A DNA stretch of 64,000 nucleotides. It comes from a bacterium (lineage in GTDB: Bacteria > Planctomycetota > JAFGQW01). The DNA lies in NCBI GenBank assembly GCA_030426805.1, contig JAUHXU010000004.1, positions 358,792 through 422,791 on the forward strand, in the 5' to 3' direction. Positions 51,690 through 60,023 of this stretch are shown piece after piece. Positions within the stretch are counted from its first letter, which is position 1, and each line of letters begins with the position of its first letter. Position numbers and translations under genes: made by a program. A model generated the notes under the pieces. It made no database searches. It was not told the DNA's origin and saw only the letters and a list, made by a program, of their open reading frames with translations.

Positions 51690-53122
51690 AGGTCCTCCCG
51701 ATACGAAAGGGTCTCGAATCCGTCGAGGGCGCGACGCACGATCACCTCGACGCGACGGACCGCACTGCTGCGATCCACGCGCCCCTCGGCGATCACCCGA
51801 TACGTGCCCGACCGGATCACGATCCGCGGGATGAGCGTCTTCAGTTTGTTCTTGTCGAGGCCGTCGACCTCGAGCAGCTCGATCTCGTTGCGGAACCAGC
51901 CGTCGGTCTGACGACGCTCGACGATCGCCTGGGCGATCGCTTCGGTGACGCCGGGCAACGTCGCGAGGACGACCGCCGACGCGGTGTTCACATTGACGAC
52001 GCCGCGCACGTCGGCGCTGCGGCCGGTCACACCGTCGGCGAAGCCGATCAGCGTATCCTGGTCGATCAGATTGCCGCCGACCGTGCGCCAGCCGCTGTTG
52101 TTCGACGACGCGTTGTTGTTTCCGCTGTTGTTCGCGCTGTTGTTGCCGCTGTTGTTTCGCCCGCGGCTGCGGCCGCCACTACGACCACGGCCGCTCGAGG
52201 CGCGCGACGAAGAACGGTTCTGTACTTCCTCGACTCGCTTGACGTCGAGCAGATCGACGATCGTCGAGATCGACTGTGCCTGTCGGTAGTCGGCGATCGA
52301 CTGCGCGAGGTCCGCGGAGAGTCCGTCGACCGTGCCGAGGTCGGCGGCGTCGGCGGTCTTCACGTCCACGCGTGCCTCGCCCGCCGCGTTCGTGTTCTGC
52401 GCACCGGTGCCGAATGCGACCCAGCGGGACACGCCGAGCTCGAGGACGCCGTCGCCGTTGTCGAGCGGGGCGGTCTTGTCGCCGTCGTTCTCCGACGGAT
52501 CGAGCAGTCCGTTGGCGTTGGCGTCCTCGCCGAAGAACGACTGCACGTCGATCCCCCGCACGCGCAGCACGTCGAGGAGCGACTCGAACGGCGCGTTCGC
52601 GATCCGGCGGGGGAACGCGAGCCCGCGGTAGTAGTCCGCCTCCGCGCCTTGCGCCGAGACCGTACTGTCACTGTCGCGCCAGTCGATCAACGCGGCGACC
52701 ATGTCCGGCGTGAGACCGGGGATCTTGCCGAGCTCTTGCGCGCTCGCGACGTTCAGGTCGACGAAGCGCTCCAGGTCGATCACGCCGTAGTACTTCGAGT
52801 CCAGCTCGTCTCCGGCCGGGCCGCGGATCACGTCGAACTGCCCGCGGCCGAGTTTCTGTTCGCGGAAGTCGGACGGGCTCGAGAAGACCGACGGGTCGAA
52901 CGGCGCCCGCGACTCGCGGCGACGCTGCTCATCCCGGTAGAGGACCGCCTTCGCCTTCTCGACGCCGGCGAGCGCGAGCCAGCGCGCCTGGACCCGGTCG
53001 CCGTAGTTGCCGGACACCCGAACGTCGACCGTCGTCGCGTGCAACACGCTGATCGCGCCGATGCCCAACAGCACCGACGTCCACAGGACGACGATCAGGA
53101 CCGATCCACGCGCGCCGCTCAT
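51686..53122 (-). CDS. gspK: GspK-like minor pseudopilin
   Basis: 478 aa, longer than most GspK. A short basic leader and N-terminal hydrophobic helix GSVLIVVLWTSVLLGIGAISVL; position 5 lacks the Glu of other pseudopilins, as is normal for GspK. Two helix-hairpin-helix-type segments follow (ELGKIPGLTPDMVAALIDWRD and VNTASAVVLATLPGV), plus a Ca-binding-like loop DANANGLLDPSEN. An Asn-rich tract (bases 52093-52157) separates two domains. GspK caps the pseudopilus tip with GspI and GspJ, whose genes precede it with ATGA overlaps. Confidence 0.87.
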   Translation of the reverse strand: MSGARGSVLIVVLWTSVLLGIGAISVLHATTVDVRVSGNYGDRVQARWLALAGVEKAKAVLYRDEQRRRESRAPFDPSVFSSPSDFREQKLGRGQFDVIRGPAGDELDSKYYGVIDLERFVDLNVASAQELGKIPGLTPDMVAALIDWRDSDSTVSAQGAEADYYRGLAFPRRIANAPFESLLDVLRVRGIDVQSFFGEDANANGLLDPSENDGDKTAPLDNGDGVLELGVSRWVAFGTGAQNTNAAGEARVDVKTADAADLGTVDGLSADLAQSIADYRQAQSISTIVDLLDVKRVEEVQNRSSSRASSGRGRSGGRSRGRNNSGNNSANNSGNNNASSNNSGWRTVGGNLIDQDTLIGFADGVTGRSADVRGVVNVNTASAVVLATLPGVTEAIAQAIVERRQTDGWFRNEIELLEVDGLDKNKLKTLIPRIVIRSGTYRVIAEGRVDRSSAVRRVEVIVRRALDGFETLSYREDL

Positions 53123-53901
53123 CCGTTCGGCGCCCCGTTCGAGGTGCCGTCGCCGGAGGGGCTGGTCGGGGTGTTCGCGATGTCGCCGACCTCGCCGCCC
53201 AGGCCGGCGTTGCGGTAGCGCTCGGCGAACTGCAGCCGCACGACGCGCTGGAATACGAACGGCTCGACGTCGGGATTCGGCGGTCGCCGCGGATCGAGCG
53301 GCGGCGCGATCGCGATCGAGATCCGCACCGCATCGGGGAGCGGTGCAATCGGTCCGACGTCCATCGCGTTCGTCGGCATGTCGCGCTCGCGCGGGTCGCG
53401 ACCCCAGTGGTTCTCCCACAGTACGCCGTCGCTGTATTCGAGCCGGAAGCCGCGAACGCCGCGCGCGATGCGCTCGCGCACACCGCCCTCGAACGGACGG
53501 TCGTCCGGCGACGGGTCGCGCCGGCGGTAGAGGCACCACTCGCCGGTCTGCTGATCGCGGCCGACGAAGTAACTCGCCTCGCAGATGTCGCCCTCGCCGA
53601 TGCGGCGCGGGCGGTAGTTGCGCGTCGCGAAGTCGACGTTGTCCGCCTCCATCCCGACCTCTTCGATCACGCGGTCGATCCCGACGAACGCGCTGTCGGG
53701 GTGGAGGGGGACCGCCAGCCGCAGGTCGGCGGCGACCCGGTCGAGCGCGACGCGCGCCGTCTGCAGCACGCCCGAGCGCAACGAGACGATCTTCTCGCTC
53801 TTCGTGCCGGACGTCATGCAGGCCACCGTCGTGCCCATGATCCCGACGACGATCGTCGTCGCGACGATCATCTCGACCAGCGTGAATCCGCGCGCGTTCA
53901 T
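53119..53901 (-). CDS. gspJ: GspJ-like minor pseudopilin
   Basis: 260 aa. Prepilin leader MNARG followed by FTLVEMIVATTIVVGIMGTTV; cleavage before Phe and Glu5 (FTLVE) as required. The globular part includes RVALDRVAADLRLAVPL and RGFRLEYSDGVLWENHWG, typical of GspJ/PulJ. ATGA overlaps with gspI and gspK fix the ends. A member of the tip complex. Confidence 0.88.
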   Translation of the reverse strand: MNARGFTLVEMIVATTIVVGIMGTTVACMTSGTKSEKIVSLRSGVLQTARVALDRVAADLRLAVPLHPDSAFVGIDRVIEEVGMEADNVDFATRNYRPRRIGEGDICEASYFVGRDQQTGEWCLYRRRDPSPDDRPFEGGVRERIARGVRGFRLEYSDGVLWENHWGRDPRERDMPTNAMDVGPIAPLPDAVRISIAIAPPLDPRRPPNPDVEPFVFQRVVRLQFAERYRNAGLGGEVGDIANTPTSPSGDGTSNGAPNG

Positions 53902-54347
53902 CCGTTCGCCCCCGTCTCGTCGGGGCGGCGCGCATTCTCGAAGCGCTCGCGGCGGTCTTCCTCGGTCTCACCGGTGTCGAGCGGCATCACGAAGCGCAGC
54001 GTCGTGAGCCGGTAGACCGGGTCGCCGTCGGCCTTGCGCTCGACGACCAACTCGATCTCGTAGAGCCCGTCGCTCTTCGTCTCCTTGATCGTCTCGCGCC
54101 AGCGCAACGTCGGATAGACGTCCGACTCGCCGGTGCGCTCGCCCGCCTCGAGCCACGGGCTCATCATCAGCTCCTCGAGGTGGCTGTCCGCGAGCATCAC
54201 CGCCTTGGTCTGATGCTCGGTCGCCTTGCTCGCGCTCAACGACGCCGTGAATCCCTGCGTCACGCCGACGAGCCCGACGCCGAGGATCACCGTCGCGACG
54301 AGGACCTCGACCAGCGAGAAGCCGGCTTCGTTGCGCGCCTGCGTCAT
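53898..54347 (-). CDS. gspI: GspI-like minor pseudopilin
   Basis: 149 aa. Leader MTQARNEAG, cleavage before FSLVEVLVATVILGVGLVGV, with Glu5 present. A short globular domain with LEELMMSPWLEAGERTGE and YEIELVVERKADG follows. It matches PulI/GspI in size and position. Overlaps gspH and gspJ by 4 bp each. Confidence 0.88.
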   Translation of the reverse strand: MTQARNEAGFSLVEVLVATVILGVGLVGVTQGFTASLSASKATEHQTKAVMLADSHLEELMMSPWLEAGERTGESDVYPTLRWRETIKETKSDGLYEIELVVERKADGDPVYRLTTLRFVMPLDTGETEEDRRERFENARRPDETGANG

Positions 54348-54889
54348 CGGCGGCCGACCTCCTCGCGCGTCGCGACCTGCGCCGTGACCGGATCGATCGA
54401 CACGACGAGCATCCCGGCCGCCGGGTGGCGGATCACGACCTCACGGGCGTCCGCGGAACCGTCGGGCTCGAGGTGGAGCACGTCGGTCTCGCCCTCGGCG
54501 TCGGCGGACGTCGACTCCGGCGGCGGGGGAACCGGCTCGCTCTCATCGGCCGCGACGAGGTCGGCGCCGCGCACGACGTCGACCTGCAGCGGCGGATCGA
54601 GCTGCACCATCCCGTCGTCGAGGGGCTCGAAGCCACGCTCGGCGCCGTATGCATCCACGCGGTAGCGCGCCCGCTGACGATCGAACACGATGCGATACCG
54701 GCGGTTCGTCGTCACCGCACGGCTCGCCGCGTCACGCACGGTCGCGACGAGTTCGCGCGCCGCGGCCCGCAGCTTCGCGTCGTCGCGGCTGCCGGCGAAT
54801 TGCGGCACGATCGCCCCGGCCGCGATCGTCAGCAACACGATCACGATCATCAGCTCGATCAGCGAGAAACCGTCAGGGTTGCGGTGCAC
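54344..54889 (-). CDS. gspH: GspH-like minor pseudopilin
   Basis: 181 aa from the GTG at 54889, which gives a short leader MHRNPDG before FSLIELMIVIVLLTIAAGAI; Glu5 present. The GTG lies inside the end of gspG (17-bp overlap) and follows GAGG closely. The globular domain has LRAAARELVATVRDAASRAVTTNRRYR, typical of GspH, and a Pro/Ser-rich acidic loop (SEPVPPPPESTSADAEGE). Confidence 0.83.
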   Translation of the reverse strand: MHRNPDGFSLIELMIVIVLLTIAAGAIVPQFAGSRDDAKLRAAARELVATVRDAASRAVTTNRRYRIVFDRQRARYRVDAYGAERGFEPLDDGMVQLDPPLQVDVVRGADLVAADESEPVPPPPESTSADAEGETDVLHLEPDGSADAREVVIRHPAAGMLVVSIDPVTAQVATREEVGRR

Positions 54890-55349
54890 CCTCGGTCGCT
54901 TCCTTCCAGCTCGTGATGTCCTTGCCCTTGTCCTCGCCGCCATCGACGCCGTCGGCGCCCTGCGACCACAGATCGTAGGTCTTCGTGCCGTGCAGCCCCG
55001 GGCTGCGGTAGCGGTAGGGCTTGCCCCACGGATCCGACATGAGTTCCTTGATGAGCGGGGCGAAGTTCTTCGCGTCCTTGGGCCCGGTGACGAGGACGTC
55101 GAGGCCCTCCTCGGTCGTCGGATAGCGGTCGAATTTCGTGCTGAACATCTCCAACTGCTGCACCAGCGTTGCGATGTCCGCGCGCGCCCGACTCACGCGT
55201 GCGTCGTACGTCGTCCCGGCGAACTGCGGGATGATCGTCCCGGCCAAAATCGCGAGCACGATCACGACGACCATCAGCTCGACGAGGCTGAAGCCCCGTT
55301 CGTCGCGGCGCGATCGCATCGGCCGCGCCGGCTTGTTCATTCGTTCCAT
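54873..55349 (-). CDS. gspG: GspG major pseudopilin
   Basis: 158 aa. The ATG at 55349 follows GAGGTGG at 5-6 nt; leader MERMNKPARPMRSRRDERG, cleavage before FSLVELMVVVIVLAILAGTI, Glu5 present. The body has the GspG hallmark segments IATLVQQLEMFSTKFDRYPTTEEGL, DPWGKPYRYRSPG and the Ca-site DLWSQGADGVDGGEDKGKDI. It forms the shaft of the pseudopilus. A 59-bp gap separates it from gspF. Confidence 0.95.
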   Translation of the reverse strand: MERMNKPARPMRSRRDERGFSLVELMVVVIVLAILAGTIIPQFAGTTYDARVSRARADIATLVQQLEMFSTKFDRYPTTEEGLDVLVTGPKDAKNFAPLIKELMSDPWGKPYRYRSPGLHGTKTYDLWSQGADGVDGGEDKGKDITSWKEATEGAPQP

Positions 55350-55408
55350 CGATACCACCTCGTTCAAGTGATTCTGTCTCAGTGATTGTGTCTCGTGGGG
55401 GACGCTCG

Positions 55409-56782
55409 CTACTGGAGGCCTTGACTCATCCGGAAGATCGGCAGCAACAGCGAGATCACGATGAAGCCGACCATCGCACCGACGAACAGGATCAGCACCG
55501 GGGCGAGCAGCGAGATCAGCGTGCGCGCACGGCTGCGCATCAAACGTTCCTGGATCGCCGCGACCTGCAACAGCATCGTGCCGAGCCGGCCGGTCTCCTC
55601 GCCGACCGCGATCATCTGCACCATCGTCGGGGGAAAGAGGTCGAGCCGCCGGATCGGCGCGGCGAGCGAGTCACCGCCGCGCGTGCCTTCGGCGACCTCT
55701 TCGATCCGCTGCGACACGTAGACGTTGCCGACCGTGTTCTTGACGATCTCGAGCGCCGGAAGCAGCGACACGCCGCTCGCCTCGAGCGTGCCGAGCGTCC
55801 GCGCGAAGCGACCGAGCGCGAGTGCGCGAAACAGCCCGCCCAGCACCGGGAGCTTGAGCTTCCACCGGTCCCACGTCGCGCGCCCGTCGGACGACTTGAG
55901 CCACGCGCGCAGCCCGAACGCGCCGCCGACGACGCCGACGAGGACCAGCCACCAGTAGTTCTGGAAGAACGCGCTGACCGCGAGCAAGATCCGCGTCGGC
56001 GCCGGGAGCACGTTGCCCAGACCCGACAGCATCTTGAACAGGCCGGGCATCACGAACGCGAGCAGGATGAATGCCGTCACGAGCCCGAGAAACAGCACGA
56101 ATGCGGGGTAGGCGATCGCGCTCGCGACCTCGCTGCGCATCTCGTCCTCGTCTTCGCGCAACGTCGCGAGGTCGGCCATCACTTCGGCGAGCCGGCCGGA
56201 CTCCTCGCCGACCTCGATCATGCTCGTGTAGAGCTTCGGGAAGTGCTTCGGATACTGCTCGAGCGCACCGGAGAACGACTGGCCGCGACGCACGCGCGAC
56301 GCGATGTCGTCCACGACGCGCTTGAGCGACTCGTTCTCCTCTTGCTCCCCGAGCGTCGCGAGCGCCTTCGGGATCGGGATCGTCGCCTCGAACAGTGTCG
56401 CGAGTTCGCGCGTAAACGCGGTGATCTCGCGGCGGGAGATCCGACCGATCGCGACCGGCTCGCCGAGCGCGTCCGGTGACGTCGCCGGCCGGGCGGCGGG
56501 GGCCGCCGGTGCGCTCGTCGCGGGCGTCGCAGCCGGCGCCGTCGTGACGGGGGACGCGGGCGTCGCGTCCCCGGCGATTCGCTCCGCCGCGGCGGTCCCG
56601 GCGAATGCCCGGCCACCACGCGTCGAGGGAACGAGCTTCGACGGGAACAGGCCGCGATCGGTCAGTACGCGAAGCGCCGCGCGGCGGTCGGCCGCCTCGA
56701 TCTGCCCGCTCTTCGTTGAACCGTCGGACGTGACGGCCTGGTACTGAAACGATGCCACCGGGTACGCCTCGAACTCACTCAC
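55409..56782 (-). CDS. gspF: GspF inner-membrane platform protein
   Basis: 457 aa. Residues about 12-60 hold a small N-terminal domain (FQYQAVTSDGSTKSGQIEA). Then an Ala/Pro-rich linker (about 70-108) and two GspF cytosolic helical domains, each with the F-x-R-E-L-A-x-L or F-A-R-T-L motif (FTRELATLFEA near 124; FARTLGTLEASG near 325), between which lie the membrane helices (AIAYPAFVLFLGLVTAFILLAFV). The C-terminal helix is GAMVGFIVISLLLPIF. It anchors the GspE ATPase. Confidence 0.95.
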   Translation of the reverse strand: MSEFEAYPVASFQYQAVTSDGSTKSGQIEAADRRAALRVLTDRGLFPSKLVPSTRGGRAFAGTAAAERIAGDATPASPVTTAPAATPATSAPAAPAARPATSPDALGEPVAIGRISRREITAFTRELATLFEATIPIPKALATLGEQEENESLKRVVDDIASRVRRGQSFSGALEQYPKHFPKLYTSMIEVGEESGRLAEVMADLATLREDEDEMRSEVASAIAYPAFVLFLGLVTAFILLAFVMPGLFKMLSGLGNVLPAPTRILLAVSAFFQNYWWLVLVGVVGGAFGLRAWLKSSDGRATWDRWKLKLPVLGGLFRALALGRFARTLGTLEASGVSLLPALEIVKNTVGNVYVSQRIEEVAEGTRGGDSLAAPIRRLDLFPPTMVQMIAVGEETGRLGTMLLQVAAIQERLMRSRARTLISLLAPVLILFVGAMVGFIVISLLLPIFRMSQGLQ

Positions 56783-56899
56783 AGTCTCTCTCGCGAGGGG
56801 GCCCCACGCCCCGGCGCCTCACAATGCGCCTCGCTCCTCGCACGATCCTCGGCGCCTCCGATCGTCGCAAGGACGCGCCGTGGATGGGTCAGGTTTCGG

Positions 56900-58603
56900 T
56901 CAACTCTCGAAACTCTCGCGCAGCACGACGCGCAACACTTCATCCACCGTCGTCACGCCGCTGCGCGCACAGCGCAATCCGTCTTCCTGCAGCGTGACCA
57001 TGCTGCCGCGTGCTTCGGCCTTGATCTTCGCGCTGCTCGCACGGGAGAGGACCAACTCACGGAGCGCGGGCGTCATCAGGAGCAACTCGAACAGCGCGAC
57101 ACGTCCGCGGTAGCCGGTGCCGCGGCAGTCGTCGCAGCCTTTTCCGTGGTGAAACGGTCCCGGTCCCGCGTCGACGCCGAACGTCTTCAAACTCGCGCGC
57201 GTGTCCTCCGAGAGAGCGGTCTCCTCTTTGCACCCGGAGCAGATCCGCCGTACGAGACGCTGCGCGATCACGCCCTCGAGCGACGAGCCGATCAGAAACG
57301 GCTCGACACCCATGTCGATCAGGCGCGTCACGGCGCCGGCGGAGTCGTTCGTGTGCAACGTGCTGAAGACGAGGTGCCCGGTCAGCGCCGCGCGAATCGC
57401 GATCTCGGCGGTCTCGCCGTCACGAATCTCGCCGACCATGATCACGTCCGGGTCCTGACGCAGGATCGCGCGCAGCCCGCTCGCGAACGTGAAATTGCGC
57501 TGCGGCCGCACCGGGATCTGGGCGACGCCCGGCAGCTCGTACTCGACCGGATCCTCGAGCGTCAGGATCTTCTTCTCCGGCGAGTAGATCGCGTGGAGCA
57601 CGGAGTAGAGCGTCGTCGTCTTGCCGGAGCCGGTCGGCCCGGTCGCGAGCAGGATGCCGTGGGGCTTCTCGACGAGCTGGAGCAGCACCGCCGTGCGCTC
57701 CGGGTCGAGGCCGAGCTCCTCGAGCGTCTGGACGTTGTCGCCCTTCTCGAGGAGGCGCATCACGACGCTCTCGCCGTAGAGCGTCGGCATCGTGCCGACG
57801 CGGATGTCCACGCGGTGCCCGGCGTGGGTGATCTGGATGTGCCCGTCCTGCGGCAGGTAGCGCTCGGCGATGTTCATGTTCGCCATGATCTTCAGGCGCG
57901 ACACGAGCGCGGCGTGCAGGTGCTTCGGCGGCGGCGACATCTCGCGGAGCACCCCGTCGATCCGGTAGCGCAGCTCGAGGGCGTTCTCGAACGGCACGAG
58001 GTGAATGTCGCTCGCGCGCTCCTTCATCGCGGTCGAGATGATCACGTTGACGAGGTTGACGACGGTCGGCTCGCTCGCCATCACCTCGATGTCGTGGAGG
58101 TTCTCGTTCTCGGCGTCGCGGACCCCGCCGGGTCCCATCATGTCCTCGACGAGCCGTTCGACGGTGATCGCGTAGCACTCGGCGATCTTCTCCGCGATCG
58201 CCCGGTCGGTCGCCAGCGCCTCGATCACCTCGAAGCCGGTCAGGAGGCGGACGTCCTCGCGGGTCTCGTCCTCGAGGGGGATCGACGTCGCGACGTGCAG
58301 GGTGCCGTCGCGCAGGTCGATCGGGACGATCCGGTGCCGCCGGACGAACTCGAGCGGCAGCGCCTCGACGGCGACCGCCGGGGGCTCGACTCGGCCCAAT
58401 TCGACCCGTTCGAGCCCGAGTTGGGTCGCGAGGCCCTCGAGCATCGCCTCCTCGGAGAGGTAGCCGAGCTGGACGAGACAGCGCCCGAGGTGCTCACCGG
58501 AGGCTTTCTGCGCCTCCAACGCATCGTCGATTTGCGCCTGGGAGAGGGTGCCGGCACGGACGAGCAATTCGCCGAGGCGCGGCCGGTCAGGGACTCCGAT
58601 CAT
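56900..58603 (-). CDS. gspE: GspE secretion ATPase
   Basis: 567 aa, cytosolic hexameric ATPase that powers pseudopilus assembly. The N-terminal T2SSE/MshEN domain (LGELLVRAGTLSQAQIDDAL, LGYLSEEAMLEGLATQLGL) binds GspL. Walker A GPTGSGKTTTLYS, Asp box ILTLEDPVEYELPG, Walker B ILRQDPDVIMVGEIRD, the His box STLHTNDSAGAV, and the tetracysteine site C-x2-C near CSGCK and CDDCRGTGYRGR are complete. Start 58603 is preferred because GGGGAG lies upstream and 16 hydrophobic codons before it lack support. First gene of the operon; 117 bp precede gspF. Confidence 0.96.
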   Translation of the reverse strand: MIGVPDRPRLGELLVRAGTLSQAQIDDALEAQKASGEHLGRCLVQLGYLSEEAMLEGLATQLGLERVELGRVEPPAVAVEALPLEFVRRHRIVPIDLRDGTLHVATSIPLEDETREDVRLLTGFEVIEALATDRAIAEKIAECYAITVERLVEDMMGPGGVRDAENENLHDIEVMASEPTVVNLVNVIISTAMKERASDIHLVPFENALELRYRIDGVLREMSPPPKHLHAALVSRLKIMANMNIAERYLPQDGHIQITHAGHRVDIRVGTMPTLYGESVVMRLLEKGDNVQTLEELGLDPERTAVLLQLVEKPHGILLATGPTGSGKTTTLYSVLHAIYSPEKKILTLEDPVEYELPGVAQIPVRPQRNFTFASGLRAILRQDPDVIMVGEIRDGETAEIAIRAALTGHLVFSTLHTNDSAGAVTRLIDMGVEPFLIGSSLEGVIAQRLVRRICSGCKEETALSEDTRASLKTFGVDAGPGPFHHGKGCDDCRGTGYRGRVALFELLLMTPALRELVLSRASSAKIKAEARGSMVTLQEDGLRCARSGVTTVDEVLRVVLRESFES

Positions 58604-58718
58604 GGCCCGATTCTCCCCGAGACGACAGAGGTGTAAAACAAAAAAAACCACGGCGTCCGTTTCCAGATGCCGGTTTTGCAGACAGTTACATTCGTCGCAC
58701 CGTCTCGGGGGGCACGAC

Positions 58719-58747
58719 GTGGCGCGAGCCGGCGCATCTGCTACGAT
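58719..58747 (+). promoter_or_regulatory. weak candidate promoter for the small lipoprotein operon
   Basis: GTGGCG (58719-58724), 17 bp, TACGAT (58742-58747). The -35 is poor, but the -10 equals that of the two promoters near 8.4 kb. Gap 58604-58818 also holds an A-rich stretch (58636-58648) near the gspE start. Confidence 0.3.
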
Positions 58748-58818
58748 CTCAAGTCGGTCACGCCGCTCCGACGCCGCGCGCGACCGTATCTTGCCGGTTA
58801 TTACGGGGAACGAAGTCT

Positions 58819-59226
58819 GTGGGTCGTTTGTTTTTGGTCACGATCCTGACAGCCTGCGTCGCGTGCGGGTCATCGCCGTCGCGACAAGCGCCACCGAATG
58901 GACCCACGGGCGACTGGCGCCGTCACCTCGAAGCGGTCGGCCTGGTCGTGATTTCCGAGCAGCGTGCGGGCATCCCGTCCGCGGCGGAGGGGCGCTGGAT
59001 CCCGGTCTTGCTGAAACCGAACGCGCCGCTCACCCCGCATCCCGGCGGCTACCTGATCGTCGCCGTCGGCGTCGAGAACCCGATCGAGGGCGCGAAGGCG
59101 ATGGCGGCGCGGATCGGGCGATGGGCGCCCGGCGAGCCGCTGACGCTTCGGGTGCGCCGCAATCCGGCCGGCGCGGCAGGGGCTTCGTGGTGGGAGTCCG
59201 ACCTCGTCGTCACGAGGCCGCGGTAA
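58819..59226 (+). CDS. small lipoprotein, family not recognised
   Basis: 135 aa from GTG at 58819. A very short signal peptide MGRLFLVTI with lipobox LTAC (Cys13); a second Cys at 16 gives CVAC. The mature part (HLEAVGLVVISEQRAG, GRWIPVLLKPNA, PGGYLIVAVGVENP) looks like a small alpha/beta domain; no family known to me. It is followed after 5 bp by the DUF455 gene, so it may belong with that pair. Confidence 0.55.
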   Translation: MGRLFLVTILTACVACGSSPSRQAPPNGPTGDWRRHLEAVGLVVISEQRAGIPSAAEGRWIPVLLKPNAPLTPHPGGYLIVAVGVENPIEGAKAMAARIGRWAPGEPLTLRVRRNPAGAAGASWWESDLVVTRPR

Positions 59227-59231
59227 GCGCG

Positions 59232-60023
59232 ATGGAGATCCGCGCGTTTGCCGCGAGCGTCGTCCACTCGGGCGACCTCGACGAGAAGCTCCGGCCACCG
59301 CCGCGGTCGCTCACCGACGAGTGCCCGGGTCCCGCCACGCGACCGACCGCACCGGGTCGACCGAACGACCTCCGCATCGTCGACGCCCGCGACGCGAGGG
59401 TGCCCCCGGCCGCCGGTTTCTGCGACCTCGCACAACGCCCGCGGATCCTGCACGCGCTGCTCAACCACGAGTTGCAAGCGGTCGAGCTGTTCGCATGGGC
59501 GCTGCTCGCGTTTCCGGACGCGCCGCCGGACTTTCGCCGGGGCGTGCTCGACATCCTGCGGGAGGAACAGGCCCACGTCCGCCTCTACCGGCGGCGACTC
59601 GAAGCCTATGGGGGACAGGTCGGGGATTGGCCGGTCACCGGCTACTTCTGGAACAAAGTGGACGGCTTCGCGACGCCGGCGCACTTCGTCTGCGCGATGT
59701 CGTTGACGTTCGAGAACGCCAACCTCGACCACACCGAGGAATACGCCACTGCGGCGCGGTCCGTCGGTGACGAGGAGACGGCCGCGGTGATCGATCGGGT
59801 GCACGACGACGAGGTGGGGCACGTCGCGTTCGGCTGGCGCTGGCTGTCCGCGATGAAGGCGCCGGACGAGACGATGTGGGACGCCTACCGCGCGCGGATC
59901 GCCTGGCCCCTGCGGCCGGCACTCGCGCGGGGGCGCGCATTCGACGCGACCGGTCGCGAGCGCGCCGGCCTCGAGCCGGAGTTCATCCGCCGCCTCGAGG
60001 CGGCCGAACGCGACGCGTCGTGA
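59232..60023 (+). CDS. DUF455 diiron ferritin-like protein
   Basis: 263 aa. Four-helix ferritin-like fold of the DUF455/COG2833 family, distantly related to the tRNA hydroxylase MiaE. The diiron ligand pattern is complete: Glu80 (NHELQAVE), Glu112 with His115 (EEQAHV), Glu161 (TFENANLDH), Glu194 with His197 (DDEVGHVAF). Family members are uncharacterised; an oxygenase or oxidase reaction is the natural guess. Its stop overlaps the GTG start of the ATP-grasp gene (GTGA), so the two are made together. Confidence 0.8.
   Translation: MEIRAFAASVVHSGDLDEKLRPPPRSLTDECPGPATRPTAPGRPNDLRIVDARDARVPPAAGFCDLAQRPRILHALLNHELQAVELFAWALLAFPDAPPDFRRGVLDILREEQAHVRLYRRRLEAYGGQVGDWPVTGYFWNKVDGFATPAHFVCAMSLTFENANLDHTEEYATAARSVGDEETAAVIDRVHDDEVGHVAFGWRWLSAMKAPDETMWDAYRARIAWPLRPALARGRAFDATGRERAGLEPEFIRRLEAAERDAS

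Noticed and set aside
52093..52157. Possible CRISPR or VNTR array
   Set aside because: The periodic GTT units are codon repeats for Asn inside gspK; no spacers, no constant repeat length above a few bases.
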